Assembly: GCF_030657335.1 (NCBI RefSeq)
Contig: NZ_CP131039.1
Coordinates: 186,001-250,000 of the forward strand
Reading direction: 5' to 3'
From: Croceibacterium aestuarii
GTDB taxonomy: Bacteria > Pseudomonadota > Alphaproteobacteria > Sphingomonadales > Sphingomonadaceae
Length of the DNA: 64,000 bases
The notes beneath the pieces are model-generated. The model was not told the origin of the DNA. It searched no databases and saw nothing but the letters and a program-made list of their open reading frames with translations. Both the position numbers and the translations under genes were made by a program. This document shows positions 48,001 through 63,000 of the stretch, one piece after another. The number at the start of each line of letters is the position of its first letter. Positions within the stretch are counted from its first letter, which is position 1.

Positions 48001-51000
48001 GGTCGGGCGCCGAATAGGGCGACAGCGTCACCGTTGCCGCGGTGGTGTTGTTGCCCTCGCCCTGGAATTCGCGCACCTGGCCATTCGAATTGCCACTCAC
48101 CCCGCGCAGACGCGGCGAGAGGGTCGAGCCGCCATAGCCCGACTGGCCCGGCCCCGAATCCGCCATGGCGATGACGTGGAATTCGCCTTCGAGTTCGAAC
48201 GGCAGCGTGACCGTGGCGGTGGCGATGTAGAATTTGCCCGGCGCCAGCGCGCCTTGATGCGGGACTTCGGCCTTGATCTCGATGCCGTTCTGGCCCTCGC
48301 GCGTCATCAGCCAGTCGCCGGTGTCGAGCGAGGCGTCGAGCGAGAGGTAAAGGCGGTCTGTCCAGTTGGTCTCGCGCGTGGTGCGGGTACCGACATTCTC
48401 GACCTTGAAGCTGATCTCCACCGTCTCGCCAGCGGTGAGGTTCTCAGGCAGGGTTAGCCCGGTGACCTGCAGATCGGGCTCGCGGTAGATGACCGGGAAT
48501 TGCGCCGCGCCGCTATTGCCCGCGGGCAATTCGAAGGCGGACTTGGCGAAAGCGCCGTCGCGCAGCGAAGCGTTGTCGCCCCGGGTCACCACCTCCGGCT
48601 GTGCCGGATTGTTGCCGCTGACATTGGTGAACACGTAGACGTAATATTCGCCCTCCACCCCGGGTGGCATGCTGAATTCGGCGGTGTTGGTGTAGCTCTC
48701 CCCGGTCGCCAGCCCGTTGGCCGGCTGGAGGATGGTCGAGACCAGTTGCGCGCGCTTCGGATCGAAGGTCGGATCCTTCGAAATCCACACCTGGTCGCGC
48801 CAGTAGTCGGTGCCGTCCCACACATCGGCGCCATCGTTGCGCACGGTATAGGTGACGCTGGTCAGCTCGCCCGAATAGGCCGGCATCGACGGGGCCGAGG
48901 GAACCACCGAGACGACCCGCAGGTCTGCCGGGGTGTTGGTGACGTTGGTGGCGTCGAAATACTGGTTGTCGAGCTTGTTGGCGTCGGCCCCGTATTCGGA
49001 GACGACGATAACGTACATGCCCTTGGCCGCCGGGTTGAGGTCGAAGGTCTCGGTGCGCGAGTAGGAGGCGCCTGGATCGAGCGCGCGCAGGTTATTGAAG
49101 GAGCCGAGCAGGAACTTGTCGTGCGCGTCCTCCAGCAGCGGCGCATCGGCCAGATAAACCTGGTCGCGCCAGCCACTGGCGGTCACATCGCCCGCCGCCT
49201 TGACCGTCCAGCTCACGGTGAACGGCTGGCCGCCGGCGCCGGTGGGATCGGCATCAACCGCGGTGACGGCGATGTTCTTCGTCGTCGATTGCGCCGGAGT
49301 GCCGACGATATCGATCGCGCGCGCGCGATAATTGCTTGAATTGTATTCGCTGGGATCGTCGGGATTGATGTTGGGAACGAGCGGATCTTCGAGCAGGGTG
49401 CCGTAGGGATCTACCCATGGCGTGATGTAATAGGTGCCCGAAGTCAGGCCGGTCGGCAGGGTAACGGTCAGCTGGCGATCGTAGCCTTCGTCTTCCTGCA
49501 GTACGCCGTCGACATATTTGAGCGTGGTCAGCAGGATGTCGCCCTGCCCGGGATGCGGCCGGTTCTTGTCGCGGGTGAGCCAGATCTGCTCGGTCCAGGT
49601 GCCCTTGTCGGTCTCGCCCGCGCCGCGATTGGTGACGGTGTAGCGGACGTCGATCGTATTGCCCTCGAACGCCTGTGCGGCGGTAACCACATTGTCCACC
49701 ACCAGGTCGGCGAAGGGGATCGGTTCGACGTAGAGCTCGTGCGCGACGAGATTGCTGGCGTCGGTATCGTTGGGCCATTCGTCGACCGCGTTGCCGCTGT
49801 CGGCTTTGACCAGCACGTAGACCGTGCCGCGGAAACGCTTGGGCCCGGTGAACACATCGGAGACCGAGCGATATTCCTCGAGCGAGCCCAGCGCCGAAGC
49901 GTTCTGCAGCGAGGAAACGAGGATGTCGTCGCTCGACAGCTTGTCGTCGAGCGAGAGCCAGACCTGGTCGGTCCAGGTGCCGCTGGCCTCCTCGAGGCCC
50001 TGGTTGACCACGGTGAACTCGATCGAGGCAGTGGCTCCAGCGGTGACCGTGTCGGGGCCGGTAATGCCGCTGACGGTGAGGTCAGGCCGCGGCAGGACCG
50101 AGACGACGATCGTGTCGTCGTCCACCGTCTGGTTGTTGCCCGACGCCGCGCCATATTCGTAAACCGAATTGCCGGCATCGGTGACCACCACGATCTCGAA
50201 CGCGTCGCTGGTCTTGACCGGCAGGCGCATTTCCTCGCGCCTGGTGTAGCTCTTCCCGGCATCGAGCGGGCCGGTATAGGAATAGGAGCCGATCAGCGTG
50301 CCGTTGCCGCTATCGCCGACCCGGCGCAGGTAAACCTTGTCGATCCAGCTGCCGGTTGCGGGTGCCGCGCCGTTGTTCTTCACCGACCATTCGACGTCGA
50401 TCACCGTCCCCTCGACGCCGGTGGACGGCGCGGAGATACCGGTAACCACGAGGTCGGGAGAGGGAGCGAGCGAGACGTCGAAGGTGCCCGATTCCCCGCG
50501 ATTGTTGTCGGTGTAGATGAATTCGTAGGGGCCGCCGCCGGGATTGCTCGTGCCCGGCACCTCGATCGCGATGCGGTATTCTCCCGCGATCCCCTCGGGC
50601 AGGGTGAAACTCGCGGTGCGGCTGTAGCTGTCCTCGGGCGCGAGGAAGCCGAGATGGTTGACCTGCCCCAGCCGCACGCGTCCCGACCCGTCGGTCTTTT
50701 CCAGCCACACGCTGTCGTACCAGTTCGACGTGTTGGTCAGGCCCGGCCCCTGATTACCGACCTGCCAGGTGACCGTGATCTCGTCCCCCGATTGCGCATT
50801 GCCAGGTGCATCCACCCCGACGACGTAGAGGTCCGCCCACGGGAACGGCGAGACGTCGAACGGTTCGGCCATGGCGGTGCGGTTGTCGTCGGCGCCGTTC
50901 TCGAACACGGTGTCGCCCGCATCGCTGCGCACGAAGAGCGTGTAGCGTCCGTGAAAGCCCGCCGGCAGGATCAGGTCGAGACTGGCATCGTAGCTCTCGC

Positions 51001-54000
51001 CCACCTCAAGCGCACCTTCGTGCAGCAGTTCGCCGAGTACGATATCGTCGCCATCGCCAAGGATGTCGTCCGAGCTGACGATCACCTTGTCGACCCAGCT
51101 ATCGGTCGCGCCGGGGCCGGTGCCGTTGTTGGTGACGGTCCAGCCGACGGTGACGCGTGCCGGGTCCTCCACGGTCAGCGTCGGCGCGCTGACATTGCTG
51201 ACTTCGAGATCGGCATAGGGCGCGAGACCGACTGTCAGGTCGGCCGACGCGAAATTGTTCGCCTCGCCCGCGCTCAGTTCGGCGATCTGGCCGCCGCTAT
51301 CGGTACGCAGCAACAGCTTGTATTCGCCGCTGGCATCGATCGGCAGCAGGACCTTGAGCGTGCCGTCATAGGTCTCGCCCGGCGCCAGCGCGTCGGGAGC
51401 GACAAGTTCGCCCAGTTTGATGTCGGTTGAACCAATTGTGCCGTCTCTTGAGAGCCAGATTTCGTCGGTCCAGCCCTCCAACGTCGTCCCGCTCCCGCCG
51501 TTGCGAATGGTCCAGCTGACCTCGATCTCGGTGTTCGACTGAAGATCGGCACCGCCGTCCTGGGCAAGGTTCTCGGGCACGAGGTCGGCATGTGAGAGCA
51601 CCAGCTCCAGGCTCGCTCCGTCATTGTCGGTTTCGGCCCCGCCCTCGAAGATCTGCCCGTAAACGTCGGCGCGCACGAGGACGTGATAGCCCGCATCGCC
51701 GAGATTCTTCGGTAGGGTGACCGCCTGGGTGACCTCGTAGCTCTCGCCCGGGGCGAGGTCAAACAGCCGCCCCACGGTGCCCAGGATTGCCGCGCCCGAG
51801 ACGGTCTCGTCATCGTCGATATAGATGCGGTCGGTCCACGGCGCAGTCGCCGGCTGGGTGCCGGTGTTGCGGATGACGTAGGTGACATCGACCTGCTGCC
51901 CAGGCACCGCGCCTTCCGGGACCGAGAGGCTCTCGACCACCAGATTCGCCGAGGGCGCGGAGGCGAAGGTGATCGGCGCTGAGACGCCGATATTGTCGTC
52001 ATCGAGGAGGTTCTCGAACACCGTTTCGCCGGCATCGGTGACGAGTATCAGCCTGAACTGGCCCGACCGCCCGTCGCTCACGCTGACCGGGACCGACACT
52101 GAATAGGTCGATCCCACGGCAAGCGGCGCGTCGTGGGTAACTTCGGCGAGCATCAGGTCGTCGTCGCTGGCGGCCCCATCGGAGGAGAGAAGGATGCGGT
52201 CCACATGGCCGCCCGACGCGGCGGCGTCGCCGGTATTGCGCACACGCCAAGAGACGGTGAAGGTTTCCCCGCCCGACACCGTGCCGGTCGGTCCGAACAC
52301 CGCATCGGCGACCAGGTTGGGCGCCTCGCTCGTCAGCGCGATCGAGGCCGGCCCGCCGACATTGTCGGCACGGGTGTCGGGCTCGACGACATCGGCATCG
52401 GCATCGGCGACGACGAAGATCGAATAGGTGCCCGCGACATCGCCCGGCAGCAGCACCGAGGCGGTCCCCGCATAATGGGCCCCGGCCGCCAGCGCCGTAT
52501 CGCGCACCACCTCGCCGAGCACCACATCGTCCTCATTGCCGAGCACGCCGTCGCTCGACAGAATGATCCGGTCGACCCAACCGGCGGAAGAGACCGCGGG
52601 AACCGGCCCATGGTTGGTCACGGTCCAAGAAACATTGATCGTTTCCCCGCCTGCCGCCATCGCGGGCGCCGAGACGCCGCTGACGGCAAGGTCGGCATAG
52701 GCGGTTTCCTCAACATCGAAATTAAGGACAGGGGTGTTGTTGGCCTCGGCATTGTATCCCGCGGCGACCTCGCGCATCGTGCCCGCCGCGCCATTGGCAC
52801 CGCGATCGCCATAGACGGTGACCCGCACGCTCCCGGCCGATGCCATGCCCTCTGGCAAGGTGAAGGTCAGGCTCTTGTCGCGGGATCCGCCCGCCGCCAG
52901 CGCATCGGTCGAGGCAACAGTGGTGTCGAGCAGGACCTGACCATTATCGAGATTCTGGATGTAGATGCGGTTGGTCCAGCCCTCGACGGTGGCGACATTG
53001 CCGATATTGCTCTCGGTCCAACTCAGCGTGATCGTGTCGCCCGAGGCCGGGGTGGCGGCGTCGATGGCGAGGTTGTCGAGCTGGATGTCAGGCGAGGAGA
53101 CGATGTCCTGCGTCTGCAGATTGTTCGTCTCGCCGGTAGCGCTGTCATTGGCCTCGGCCACCTCGTCGAGAACGTCGGTGACGATCTCGAAGCGGAAATT
53201 GCCGTGGGCGCCGACCCCGTCGGGCCATACCACCTCGACCGAGGAATCGCGGCTGGCCCCGGCATCGAGCGCGCCTGCATTGACGATCGTGGCGAGATAG
53301 AAGGTCTGGTTGCTGCTCGTGTTGCGCACCGAGATGCGCTCGGAAAAGCTGCCCGCCGTGGCGCGGTTGCCGTTATTGGTCGTGGTCCAGGTGAGCGTCA
53401 CCGGGTCGCCCGGCGCCCAACCGAAGGTAGGGTCGGGCTGGAGGTTGGAGGTGACGAGGTCGATGAACGGCGCGAGCGTCGAAACGACTTCGATACTCGC
53501 GGTATTGTTGCTCTCGGCGGTACCGTCGAGATTGGCCTCGGCCACCGTATTGGCATCGTCCAGCGCGAGCGAGAAGGACAGGCGGCCGACGGCGCTGTTG
53601 CCCTCCGGCAGGGTGATGTCGACCTGCCGCTGACGCTCCCCGCCGGCCGGGATCGTGCCGCCATTATCGTCGAACAGGTAATTGCCGATTACCTGCCCGG
53701 TATCGAGATTGCGCACGATCACCCGGTCGGACCACAGCCCCTCCGCGGGCTGCTGGCCGGCATTGGCGGTCTTCCACGCCAGCGTGACGGTTGCACCCGA
53801 ATAAATGCCGTCTCCGCTCATCACTGCCAGTTCGGCGGCGACAAGGTCGGGTGCGTTGTTGGCGTCGAGGTCGATTTCGACGGGATCGCTTTCGACCTGC
53901 TCGATGACGTTCAAGCCGTAGGTGTAGATCGCGGAGGCATCGCCGATGCGCCCCTCGATGAGCAGGGTGTAGGTCCCGGTCGAAGGCAGGGTGAAGGCTT

Positions 54001-57000
54001 CGAGGTCCTGGAAGTTGTTGATGAAGAGCTGGCGCCCCGTGGGACTGATCAGCCGCCAATGCGCCGTGCCGCCAGAGAGCGAGAGGCGGTCGAAGAAGAA
54101 GGTGTCGCCGGCTTCGGCATCGAAGCGGTAGATTTCGGTCTCGGAAGCCGGGCTCAGTGTGCCGTTGACCGGCAGGCCCGGCGTCAGGTTCTGGCCGCTG
54201 GCGAGGTCCGAGACGCGGATGGCGAAGGGGCGGCCGACCACGTTCTGGTTCTCGACCCGCAGCACGTAATCGCCCGCGGGCAGGCGCAAGACGGGATTCC
54301 CGGAGATTTCCGGCCCGTCCGATTGGCGGAATTCGCGCGAAGCGACCTGGCCGAGGGGACCCGTCAGCGTCCAGGCGAGGTCGTTGTCGTTGGTCAGCGG
54401 ATCGACGTTGACCAGCGTCTCTTCGGTCAGGCTGAACGAGAGAACCGCGTTTTGATATGGCTGGTCGAGGCTGGCCGAATAGGTTTCGCCCAATGTCAGG
54501 TCGTCGACGAGATCGGCCAGGCGGGTGACCTGGAACTGATAGGCGTCGGTCCCTGTATCGGCGATGCGCCCTTCGAACATCAGGTAATAGGTGCCGTCGC
54601 GATCGAGCGTGACCGGCCCGTAATCGCGGTCGAACGTGTCGTGGAACACCTGCCGCCCATTGCCATCGACCAGCCGCCACTCGCCAAGGCCTTGATTTAT
54701 CTGGAAATCGAAGAAAAAGCGTTCGCCTGCCGCGGCGTCGAATGTGTAGATCGCCGTGGCATTGGCCGGGTCGAGTGTGCCCGTGGTCGGCGTGCCCAGC
54801 GGCAGCGCCGCGGCATTGGCGAGGTCGAGCAGGCGGAAGGCAAAATCGCCCAGCGCGTCGCCCGAGCCGTCGATGGTCAGCGTGTAGTCGCCCGCCAACG
54901 CATAGATCGCGGTTGAATCGTTGCGATAGGTGGAATCCGAACGCTGCAGCGTGCCGCCCGCGATCTCTCCTTCGGCGCGAGCAAGCGACCAGGTGAGACC
55001 GTTGTTGTCGGTCAGGCTGTCGAAATGAAGAAGCGCGGCTTCGGGCAGCGAGAAGGTAAAGCTTCGCCGCTCGCCCGCCTTGGACAGGGTGCCGGAAACC
55101 TGCGTGCCGAGTGTCATCGCCGCACTCGTCTCGACCATTTCGACCAGCGCGAATTCGAGCGTTTGCGGCGTAGTGGTGCCGATCCGGCCTTCGACCAGCA
55201 ATGTGTAGGTGCCGTCGCGGTCGAGTGTGAAGCCCTCGTAATCGCCGATCCGCGTCACAGGGTAGACCACGTTCCCCTTGGGATCGACGATCTGCCAGAA
55301 TGGCGAATTGGACCCGGAGACGAGGTCGAGGAACAGGCGCTGCCCAGCGGTGCCGTCGAAATGATAGACGTTGGCCGAATTGCCCGGCGCCTGCGTCAGT
55401 GCGACCGTGTCGCCGATGGCGATATCCTCGCCCGCACCCAGATCGAGCACCCGCAGCAAGAAGCTGCCGGTATTGCTGCCGCTGGCGGAGATCGCCATCT
55501 CGTAGTCGCCGGGATCGAGCCATACCACCGACTGGCGATTGCGGCCTTCGTAGGAATCGGTGTCGATAAAGCGGACCGCGCCGCCATCGTCGGTCGTCCC
55601 GGTGATATCCCAGTACAAATTGCCGTTATTTGTCAGGGTATCGACCGCGACCAGCGTCCGCTCGGGTAGGGTGAACCCGTAACGCTGGATCCCTCCCGCC
55701 TGCGCGATTGCGCCGCTGACGGTTTCACCGAGCACCAGCGCGGCGACGGGGTCGGCAGCTGGTGTCATCACGAGGCCGACATTGTCGATGTCGATATTGG
55801 CGATATTGCCGCTCGTATTGCCCGAGATCGCCGGTCGATAGGCTTCGAGCTCCGCACCGCCGAGATAATATTGGTCGACCAATGTGGTCGCGGTGCCGCC
55901 CGGCGGGGTCAGGATCAGCGAGACGAGCATGCCGCCATCGGCGCGCTCGAGCACCACTTTCACATGCGCCCAGTCGCCTGCCACGAGGTCGAAGCCGGGA
56001 TCGATGCCGTCGAGCAGCTTGGTGCCATCGAAATGCATCTGGATGTGGTTGTCGTTGGGATCGTAAGAGCCACCATTGTCGGTATCGAAGTAGAATTCGA
56101 TCGCGCGGTCGAACGCGTCCCAGTCCGCGGTGGCGGGGCCGGCCGGGCCGTAGAGCGAGACCGGCAACAATGACAGGCCGAGCCCGTAGGGCCGCCCCGA
56201 CTGGCCAGGACGGTTCTGGATGCGGAAATCGAAATCGAGCGCGATCTGGTCCTGCCGCCCCTCGCCATTGGCGGAGAAATAGGCCGTGTTGGTCTCGTTG
56301 GTGGAAAGGATGTCGGTCAGCCGCAGGACGTTGTTGCCGCCATCGTCCACCACTTGCGCGGCAGAGCCGCGATTGTTGTAGAGGACATAGGGCAAACCGC
56401 CCGAGGACTCGAAGTCCTGCAAAGTCTCGCCTGTGCCATCGGGCTGGAGCGGCACCTGGAAGACGAAGGAATAGGGCACGTCGCCCGAGTTGCTGTCGCG
56501 GCCTTCGAGCAACAGCGTGTAGGTCCCCGCCACGGGCGCGGTGACAAAGCCGATATCGGCGATATTGGCCGGACCGAACACCACATTGCCGTTCGGGTCG
56601 ATCAGCCGCCACTTGTTCTGGCTCGATACGCCATTCAGCACGTCGAGATAGAAGCGCATCCCCTTGGTCGCGTCGAAGCGGTAGAGGTCGGTCTCGCGGC
56701 CCTGCTGGCCGAGCACCCCGTTATAGGTGCCGCCAGCCACCATCTCCTGCGCGGTGCCGAGATCGAGGAGGCGGAAGGCGTAGGCGCCGGTAAAAGCGCC
56801 CGCCCCGTCGAGCGACAGCGTCCATTCTCCCGGCCCGAGCCGCAGCACCGGATTGCCGCCGAAATCGTAGCCGTCGCTCGAGCGCATTTCCCGCCCAATG
56901 ACAAGCGTGCCATCGGGACCGGTCAGCGTCCAGTTGACGTTCTGCAGGTCGCTGAAGCTGTCGAAGACGACGGTCTTCGTTTCGGCCAAGGTGAAAGTGT

Positions 57001-60000
57001 AGCGGTCGGTCTCGCCCGGCTGGCCGATATCGGAATCGACGCGGGCCCCGATCGCATAGGCGCTGGTCTGCGCCGAAAGCGGGGTGACCGAGAAGGCGTA
57101 GCTCGCGGTCGATCCGTGATGGATATTACCTTCGATGAGCAGCGTGTAGGTGCCCGCGATATCGAGCGTGAGCCCGTCAATATCGGACATGCCCTGCGGT
57201 CCGAAGACCTCCTTGCCGAGTGGATCGAGCAGGCGCCAGTGGACGTCGTTCTGGACCGAGACGACGTCGAACACGAAACTCTCGCCTGCGTTCGCCGCAA
57301 AGCGGTAGGCAGCGGTGGAATTGGACGGGTCGAGATCGCCGGCCACTTCGCTGCCGAGCGGCAATGGCGCCACGTTTGCGAGGTCGCGCAGGCGGAAATT
57401 GTAAAAGCCGACGGTGTCGCCCACCCCGTCCACTGTCAGCGTATAGTTGCCCGGCACCAGGGACAGAGTCGGCGAACTGGAAAAGTCCGACCCGTCCGAC
57501 TGGTCGAAACGCCGGTCGTTGACGATCGTCCCCTGCGGCCCCTCCAGCGTCCAATGGAAGTTGGAATTGTTGGTCAGGCTGTCGAAATAGGCGAGCGTGA
57601 AGGTGTCGGCACTGAAAGTGTAGCTCTGCGTCTCGCCCGGAATGGCGAGGCGGCCACTTACCCCGTTGGCGTTCATCGATTCCAGCGTCGCGCCCGAGGA
57701 CAGGCCGGTGTCTTCGAACTCCAGCGCCAGCAGCAGGCCCGCTGTGCCCGAGGGCGGTGCGCTGGCCATGTCGGCAGCGACCTCCCCGGCGGTGCGCGCC
57801 ACGTCCCACAGCCGGAACGAATCCACCGCCCCCTCGACCATGCCTGCGTAATTGGCCGGGGAGTCGTAGCGCCCGATCCAGAGCGGCTGGTCATTGTCGT
57901 ACATCTGCGTGTTGCGAACCGTGCCCGATGCCTGCGCGACGCCATCGACATAGAGAGTCATCTGGCCGTTATCGCGATCGACGACGGCGGCGATGTGGAC
58001 CCACTGCCCGGCCTTGAACACGCCCGAAGCGGTGCGTATCTCCTGGGCACCCGAATTGTCCGCGACATCGAGATTGACCGTGCCGTTGGCATTGACCGAC
58101 AGGTGATAGGATAGGCGCGTGGGCGTATATTCGTTGCCCTTGCTCGCCAGCACCGTCCAGGTGTCGGTGAAGCGGTCGAGCTTGAACCAGCCTTCCAAGG
58201 TCATGTTCTTGGCGGGCGAGGTACTTGTCCCGTCGGGCACTTCGACGTAGTCGACACCGCGCAGCGCGAGCGCATTACCGTCGACGCCCGGGACCACCAG
58301 CGGCGCATCGGGGTTGGCACCGCCGAGCGTGATCGGGATCGCATCGTTGACCGGCACCGAATAGAGCGCGAGGCGATAATCGAGCGGCCAGTTGTGCCAT
58401 ACCTTGCCCTCGACAAGCAGCGTGTATTCGCCGCCCAGGGCGAGCACGCCGGTCTGGAAGTCGTCGAAGTTGAGCGGTCCTGCGACCTGCCTTCCATAAG
58501 GGTCGATCAGCCGCAGGCTGGCGCGGTTGCTCGATGATCCGAAAGCCAGCGCGTCGATGAACAGCTGCTCGCCGGCATCGACGTCGATCTTGTAGGCATA
58601 GTTCTCGCCCGAGCCCGAGATGGTTCCTTCGGCCACCCCGCACTTGCCCAGCGGCACGGCGGTCGCGAGGTCGAGGATGCGGAAGGCGAACCAGCCGCTG
58701 ACACTCCCCGCGGCATCGACGGTGACCGTGTATTGCCCCGCCGGTGCGACGAAGACCGGGTTGCCTGCGCCAAACTCACTCGCATCGGCGTTGCGCAGAT
58801 TGCGCGTGACGACGAGGCCGTCGGGCCCTTCGACGGTGATCCCGAAATCGCTGTCGTCATTCAGCGAATCCACTTCCAGCATCGTATCTTCGGCGAGGGT
58901 GAAGGTGTAAACGCGCTTGTCACCCGGTACGTCGAGCCGCCCCTGCACCGCGCCGTCGATGCTGGCGAGGTCGGAGACGACATCGACCGGCAATCCGGAC
59001 ACGCTCTCGGTCGTGGCACCATCGGAAAGGTTGTCGAATGACAGGCGGGTGACGAGGCCGGTCGTATCGCCCGGCGCGCCAACCAGCATGTCGCCCTGGA
59101 TGTCGCTCTGCGTGCGCGCATGGCTCCAGATGCGCAATTCGTCGAGCCCGCCCTGCAGCCGGCGATAGGATTCGTCGATTTCCTGCGTGCTGCCCACATA
59201 GAGCGGCGTGTCGGGCGATCCGCTCGCCGAATTGGTGCTGATCGTACGCGAAGCGGCCAGTTCGCCGTCGAGATAGATCTGCATCGTGCCCGAAGGCCGG
59301 TCGATCACCACCGCGACATGCGTCCATTCGCCATAGGGGACCGAGCCGGAAGCGGTCTCAACCGTGTCGCTGGCCCCGCCCCTTTCGCTCGAGACGTGGA
59401 TATAACAGCCGCGGTTGAACCACACCGAGTAAGTCCGCTCGTTGGCGGCGGTGCCCTTGTAGACGATGGGAGTCCAGGTATCGGGCGATTGTTCGGGATT
59501 GAGCCAGAACTCGACCGTCACCGTGTCGCGCAGGTCGAGCGCGGGATCGGCGACCTCGATTTCCTCGTGACCCGACATGGAGATCGCATTGCCGATCCGG
59601 CCGGGTCGCAAGGTGGGTCCTGAAATCGACCCGTCGAGCGGCAGCGCCGCGACAGAAGTGTCCGCATCGTAGAGCGCGAAGGAATAGGGACGGCTGGCGG
59701 CATTGTCCCACACCCGCCCCTCGACCAGGATCGTGTAGCGCCCGGTCTGGGCAACGGCGAACTCTTCCTCTCCGAAATTGCCGTCATAGACCGTCTGCTT
59801 GCCGTCGGGCCCGATCACCCGCAGCGTCGCCGAGCCCGGATCCTGGAACAGGCGGAAATAGAACCGGTCACCGGCCGTGGCGTCGAAGGAATATGTGTCG
59901 GTCTCGTTGGCCGGTTCAAGCGCCGCGCTGATCACGTCGCGAAAGGCGATCGGGGTGGCATCGGTCAGGTCGAGCAGGCGGAAGTGCGCTTCGCCGGTGT

Positions 60001-63000
60001 TGAAGCCATTGGCATTGACCGTGACGCGATAAGTCCCCGCCGCGAGCTTGATGACGCGCTCGGACGTATCCTCGGCAGCATCGGAATAGTAGAAATTGTC
60101 GGCGGCGATCTCGCCCGTGATCCCGGTCAACGACCAGTTCATCTGGGAATTGGCAGTCAGCGAATCGAAGTAGATGCTGGCATCGCTCGCGAGCGTAAAT
60201 TCGAACGTCGCCTCCTCGCCCGGACGCGCGACATGGGCGATCGTCTCCTCGCCGATGACCAGCGCCGCGACGGGCGGATCGACCGGCCGGTCGAGAACGA
60301 AGGAAACGTCCCTCGAAGCGCCGGTCTGGAACACCCTTCCCTCGACGAGCAGATAATAGGTACCCGCCGCATCCGCGGTCAGGAACATGTCGCCGAGATT
60401 CTTCGGGCCCGTCAGATCGCGGCCATAGGGGTCGATCAGACGCACGCTGCCATAGGGGAGGCTGGTCAGCGCGTGGAGCGAGAACTGCTCCCCCGCCGCC
60501 GCGTCGAAGGCGAAGACCTTGGTCTCGTTCTCCGGCGTCAGCGTGGTATCGACCTGGCTGCCATCGGCGGAGGTCGCAGTGGCCGAGGCGGCCAGGTCGA
60601 TCAGTTGAAAGGCATAGTCGCCGGTCGCATTGCCGCTCGCATCGATCAGCAGTTCGTAATCGCCGGCGGCAAGCAGCGCGTTGGGCAGGCGCGACAGGTC
60701 GTGCGAATCCGAATAGCGGAAATTGCCGTCGATCACGCCGTCGGGCCCGGTCAGGCGCCAGATGAGATTGGCATTGGACGTCAGCGAGTCGAATACCACC
60801 AGGCGGTCTTCGGGAAGCGTGAAGGTGTAACGCTGGACGTCGCCCGGCGCGGCCAGCGTCCCGCTCACCTGCGTATCGAGCGCCAGTGCGATCGGCGCGG
60901 GATCGGACGGGCGATTGAGCGTGAACGCATAATCGTCGCCCGCCGCGCTGTTCCATACCCTGCCCTCGATCAACAGCGTATAGGTGCCGTCGAGCGGGAG
61001 GGTGAGTTCCATGTCGGCGAAATTGAGCGGCCCGTTGACCTGTCGCCCGAAGGGATCGAACAGCCTCACGCTGGCAGAGGCGGCGACTTGACGGGTAAGG
61101 AAGATATGCTCGCCGGCGAGCCCGTCGAAGGTGAACAGCTCGCTTTCGCTCGAGGGGTTAAGCTCCCCGCTGATCGTCGAATTGTTGACCGCCACCGGCG
61201 TTGCTGATCCGAGGTCCAGCAGGCGGAAGGCGTAATCGCCGGCATCGCCTGTGACCTTGACTTGGTAGTCGCCAGCCAGTGGCAGGTCGATCGCGAGATC
61301 GCCGTATTTCTCGAAGGAATCGGAATAGTAGAAATCGACCGGACCGACTTCGACGCCGCGCGGCCCGACGATGGTCCACTGGCGGTCGGTCGTCGCAGCA
61401 AGCGAGTCGAAATAGAGCGTGGTCGGCCCGGTGGTGGAGAAGCTGTGCAGCGCGGTCTCGCCCGCGCCGAGCGTGCCCGCAACGCTGCTGCCGAGCGTGA
61501 ACGGCGTGCCCGTGGAGGTATCGGCGGGGGGCGTGTTGCCGGTCAGGTTGACGCGGAACTGGTAGTCGTGCGTCGCGGCCTGCGAATAGCGGCCTTCCAG
61601 GACCAGTGTGTAATCACCGTCCATCGGCAGGGTGAAGCTCTGCGAGCCGTAGAAATAGCGCGGCGAGACGGTCTGGCGTCCGGTCGGGTCGATCAGCCGG
61701 AAATAGGTGTTGTGAGCGGTGCTTTCGCTTGGCTCGGCGATGGCGATCTCGTCGCCGGCCGAGCCGGTGAAGGTGAAGACGTCGCTCTCGTTCGCCGGGC
61801 TGATCGCACCTGAAACGTCGCTATCGTAGCCGATCGTCTGTCCCGCCGCGAGATTGAGCAGACGGAAGGAAAAGCCACCCGCCGCATCGCCATTGCCGTC
61901 GACCGTCAGCGTGTAGTTCCCTGCCCGAAGGTCGAGAACGGTATCGAAATTGGCGTCGATCGAATCCGAGCTCGAAAACAGGCGGGAGGAGACTTCCTGC
62001 CCGCGCGGTCCGGTCAGCGACCATGTGACACCCGGCGATGCCGACAAGGCATCGAACAGCAACTGCGTGTTGCTCGCCAGAGTGAAATCGTAGCTCGCCT
62101 TCTGTCCCGGAATCAGCGTGTCGGAAATCGTCGTGCCGGGCGCCAACGTGCCGGCGATATCGACCACTTCGAGCAGATCGGCGCTGAATTCGGCGGCTTG
62201 CGTCGCGTCGATCTCGCCCTCGATGACGATGGTATAGGTGCCGGTCTGCGGCAGGTCGGAAAGATCGAGGTCCTGCAGGGCAAAGGAGGGTTCGAGCAAT
62301 TGCCCGTCCGGCCGGAACACCCGCGCCCGAAGATCGGCGCCGGTGTTGCTGGTCACGTCGAGGAATATATGCGCGCCCTGCGTAGCGTCGAATTCGTAGA
62401 TTTTGGTCTCGGTCGCATGCACCGTGCGCTGGGTCGCGACGGCATCTGTAAGCGAGGAGTCGGCGGCAGTGAGCCCGTTCTCCTCGTCGAAATTCCAGTA
62501 GCCGACCAGTCCGCTTTCGGCGCCGGTCAGCGGGGTCATCCAGCTGTCGGCGATCTCGTTCTCGGTGCGCGCCCTGTCCCAGATGCGCACGTCGTCGAGC
62601 TGGCCGCCCCAGACGTAATCGCCCGAGGGCGTGGCGCCGATCGCCAGCGGCCCGGTGCTGTGCGCAATTCCCCCCGAATAAGCGGTTTCGCCGGCCAGCT
62701 CGCCATTGACGAACAGCCGCATCGTGGTCCCGTCATAAGTCGCCGCAACCTGGCTCCAGGCGTCGTCGGCAATCGTGGCGGAGACGTAATTCGTCGACCA
62801 GCCATTGATCCAGAAGCGCACCTCGCTGCCGAGCCGGATCAGGCCGTAGCCGTCGCTCCAGCTTGTGCTCGAGGTCTTGGCAAGAATGCCTTCGTAATAT
62901 TGCTGGGGGTCGGGCTTGACCCAGGCTTCTAGCGTCAGCTGCGACGGCCGGTGCGCTGCGTTGTCCGGCACCAGCAGGTCGGCATTGCCATTGACGGCCC

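Noticed and set aside
34709-54916. Very long + strand frames opposite the giant gene (for example 34709-37693, 37694-40600, 43766-48457, 52133-54916)
   Set aside because: They are rich in Arg, Asp, Gly, Val and His with no domain pattern, signal or ribosome site, and mirror the G/C-rich third positions of the - strand gene, whose modules are recognisable throughout.
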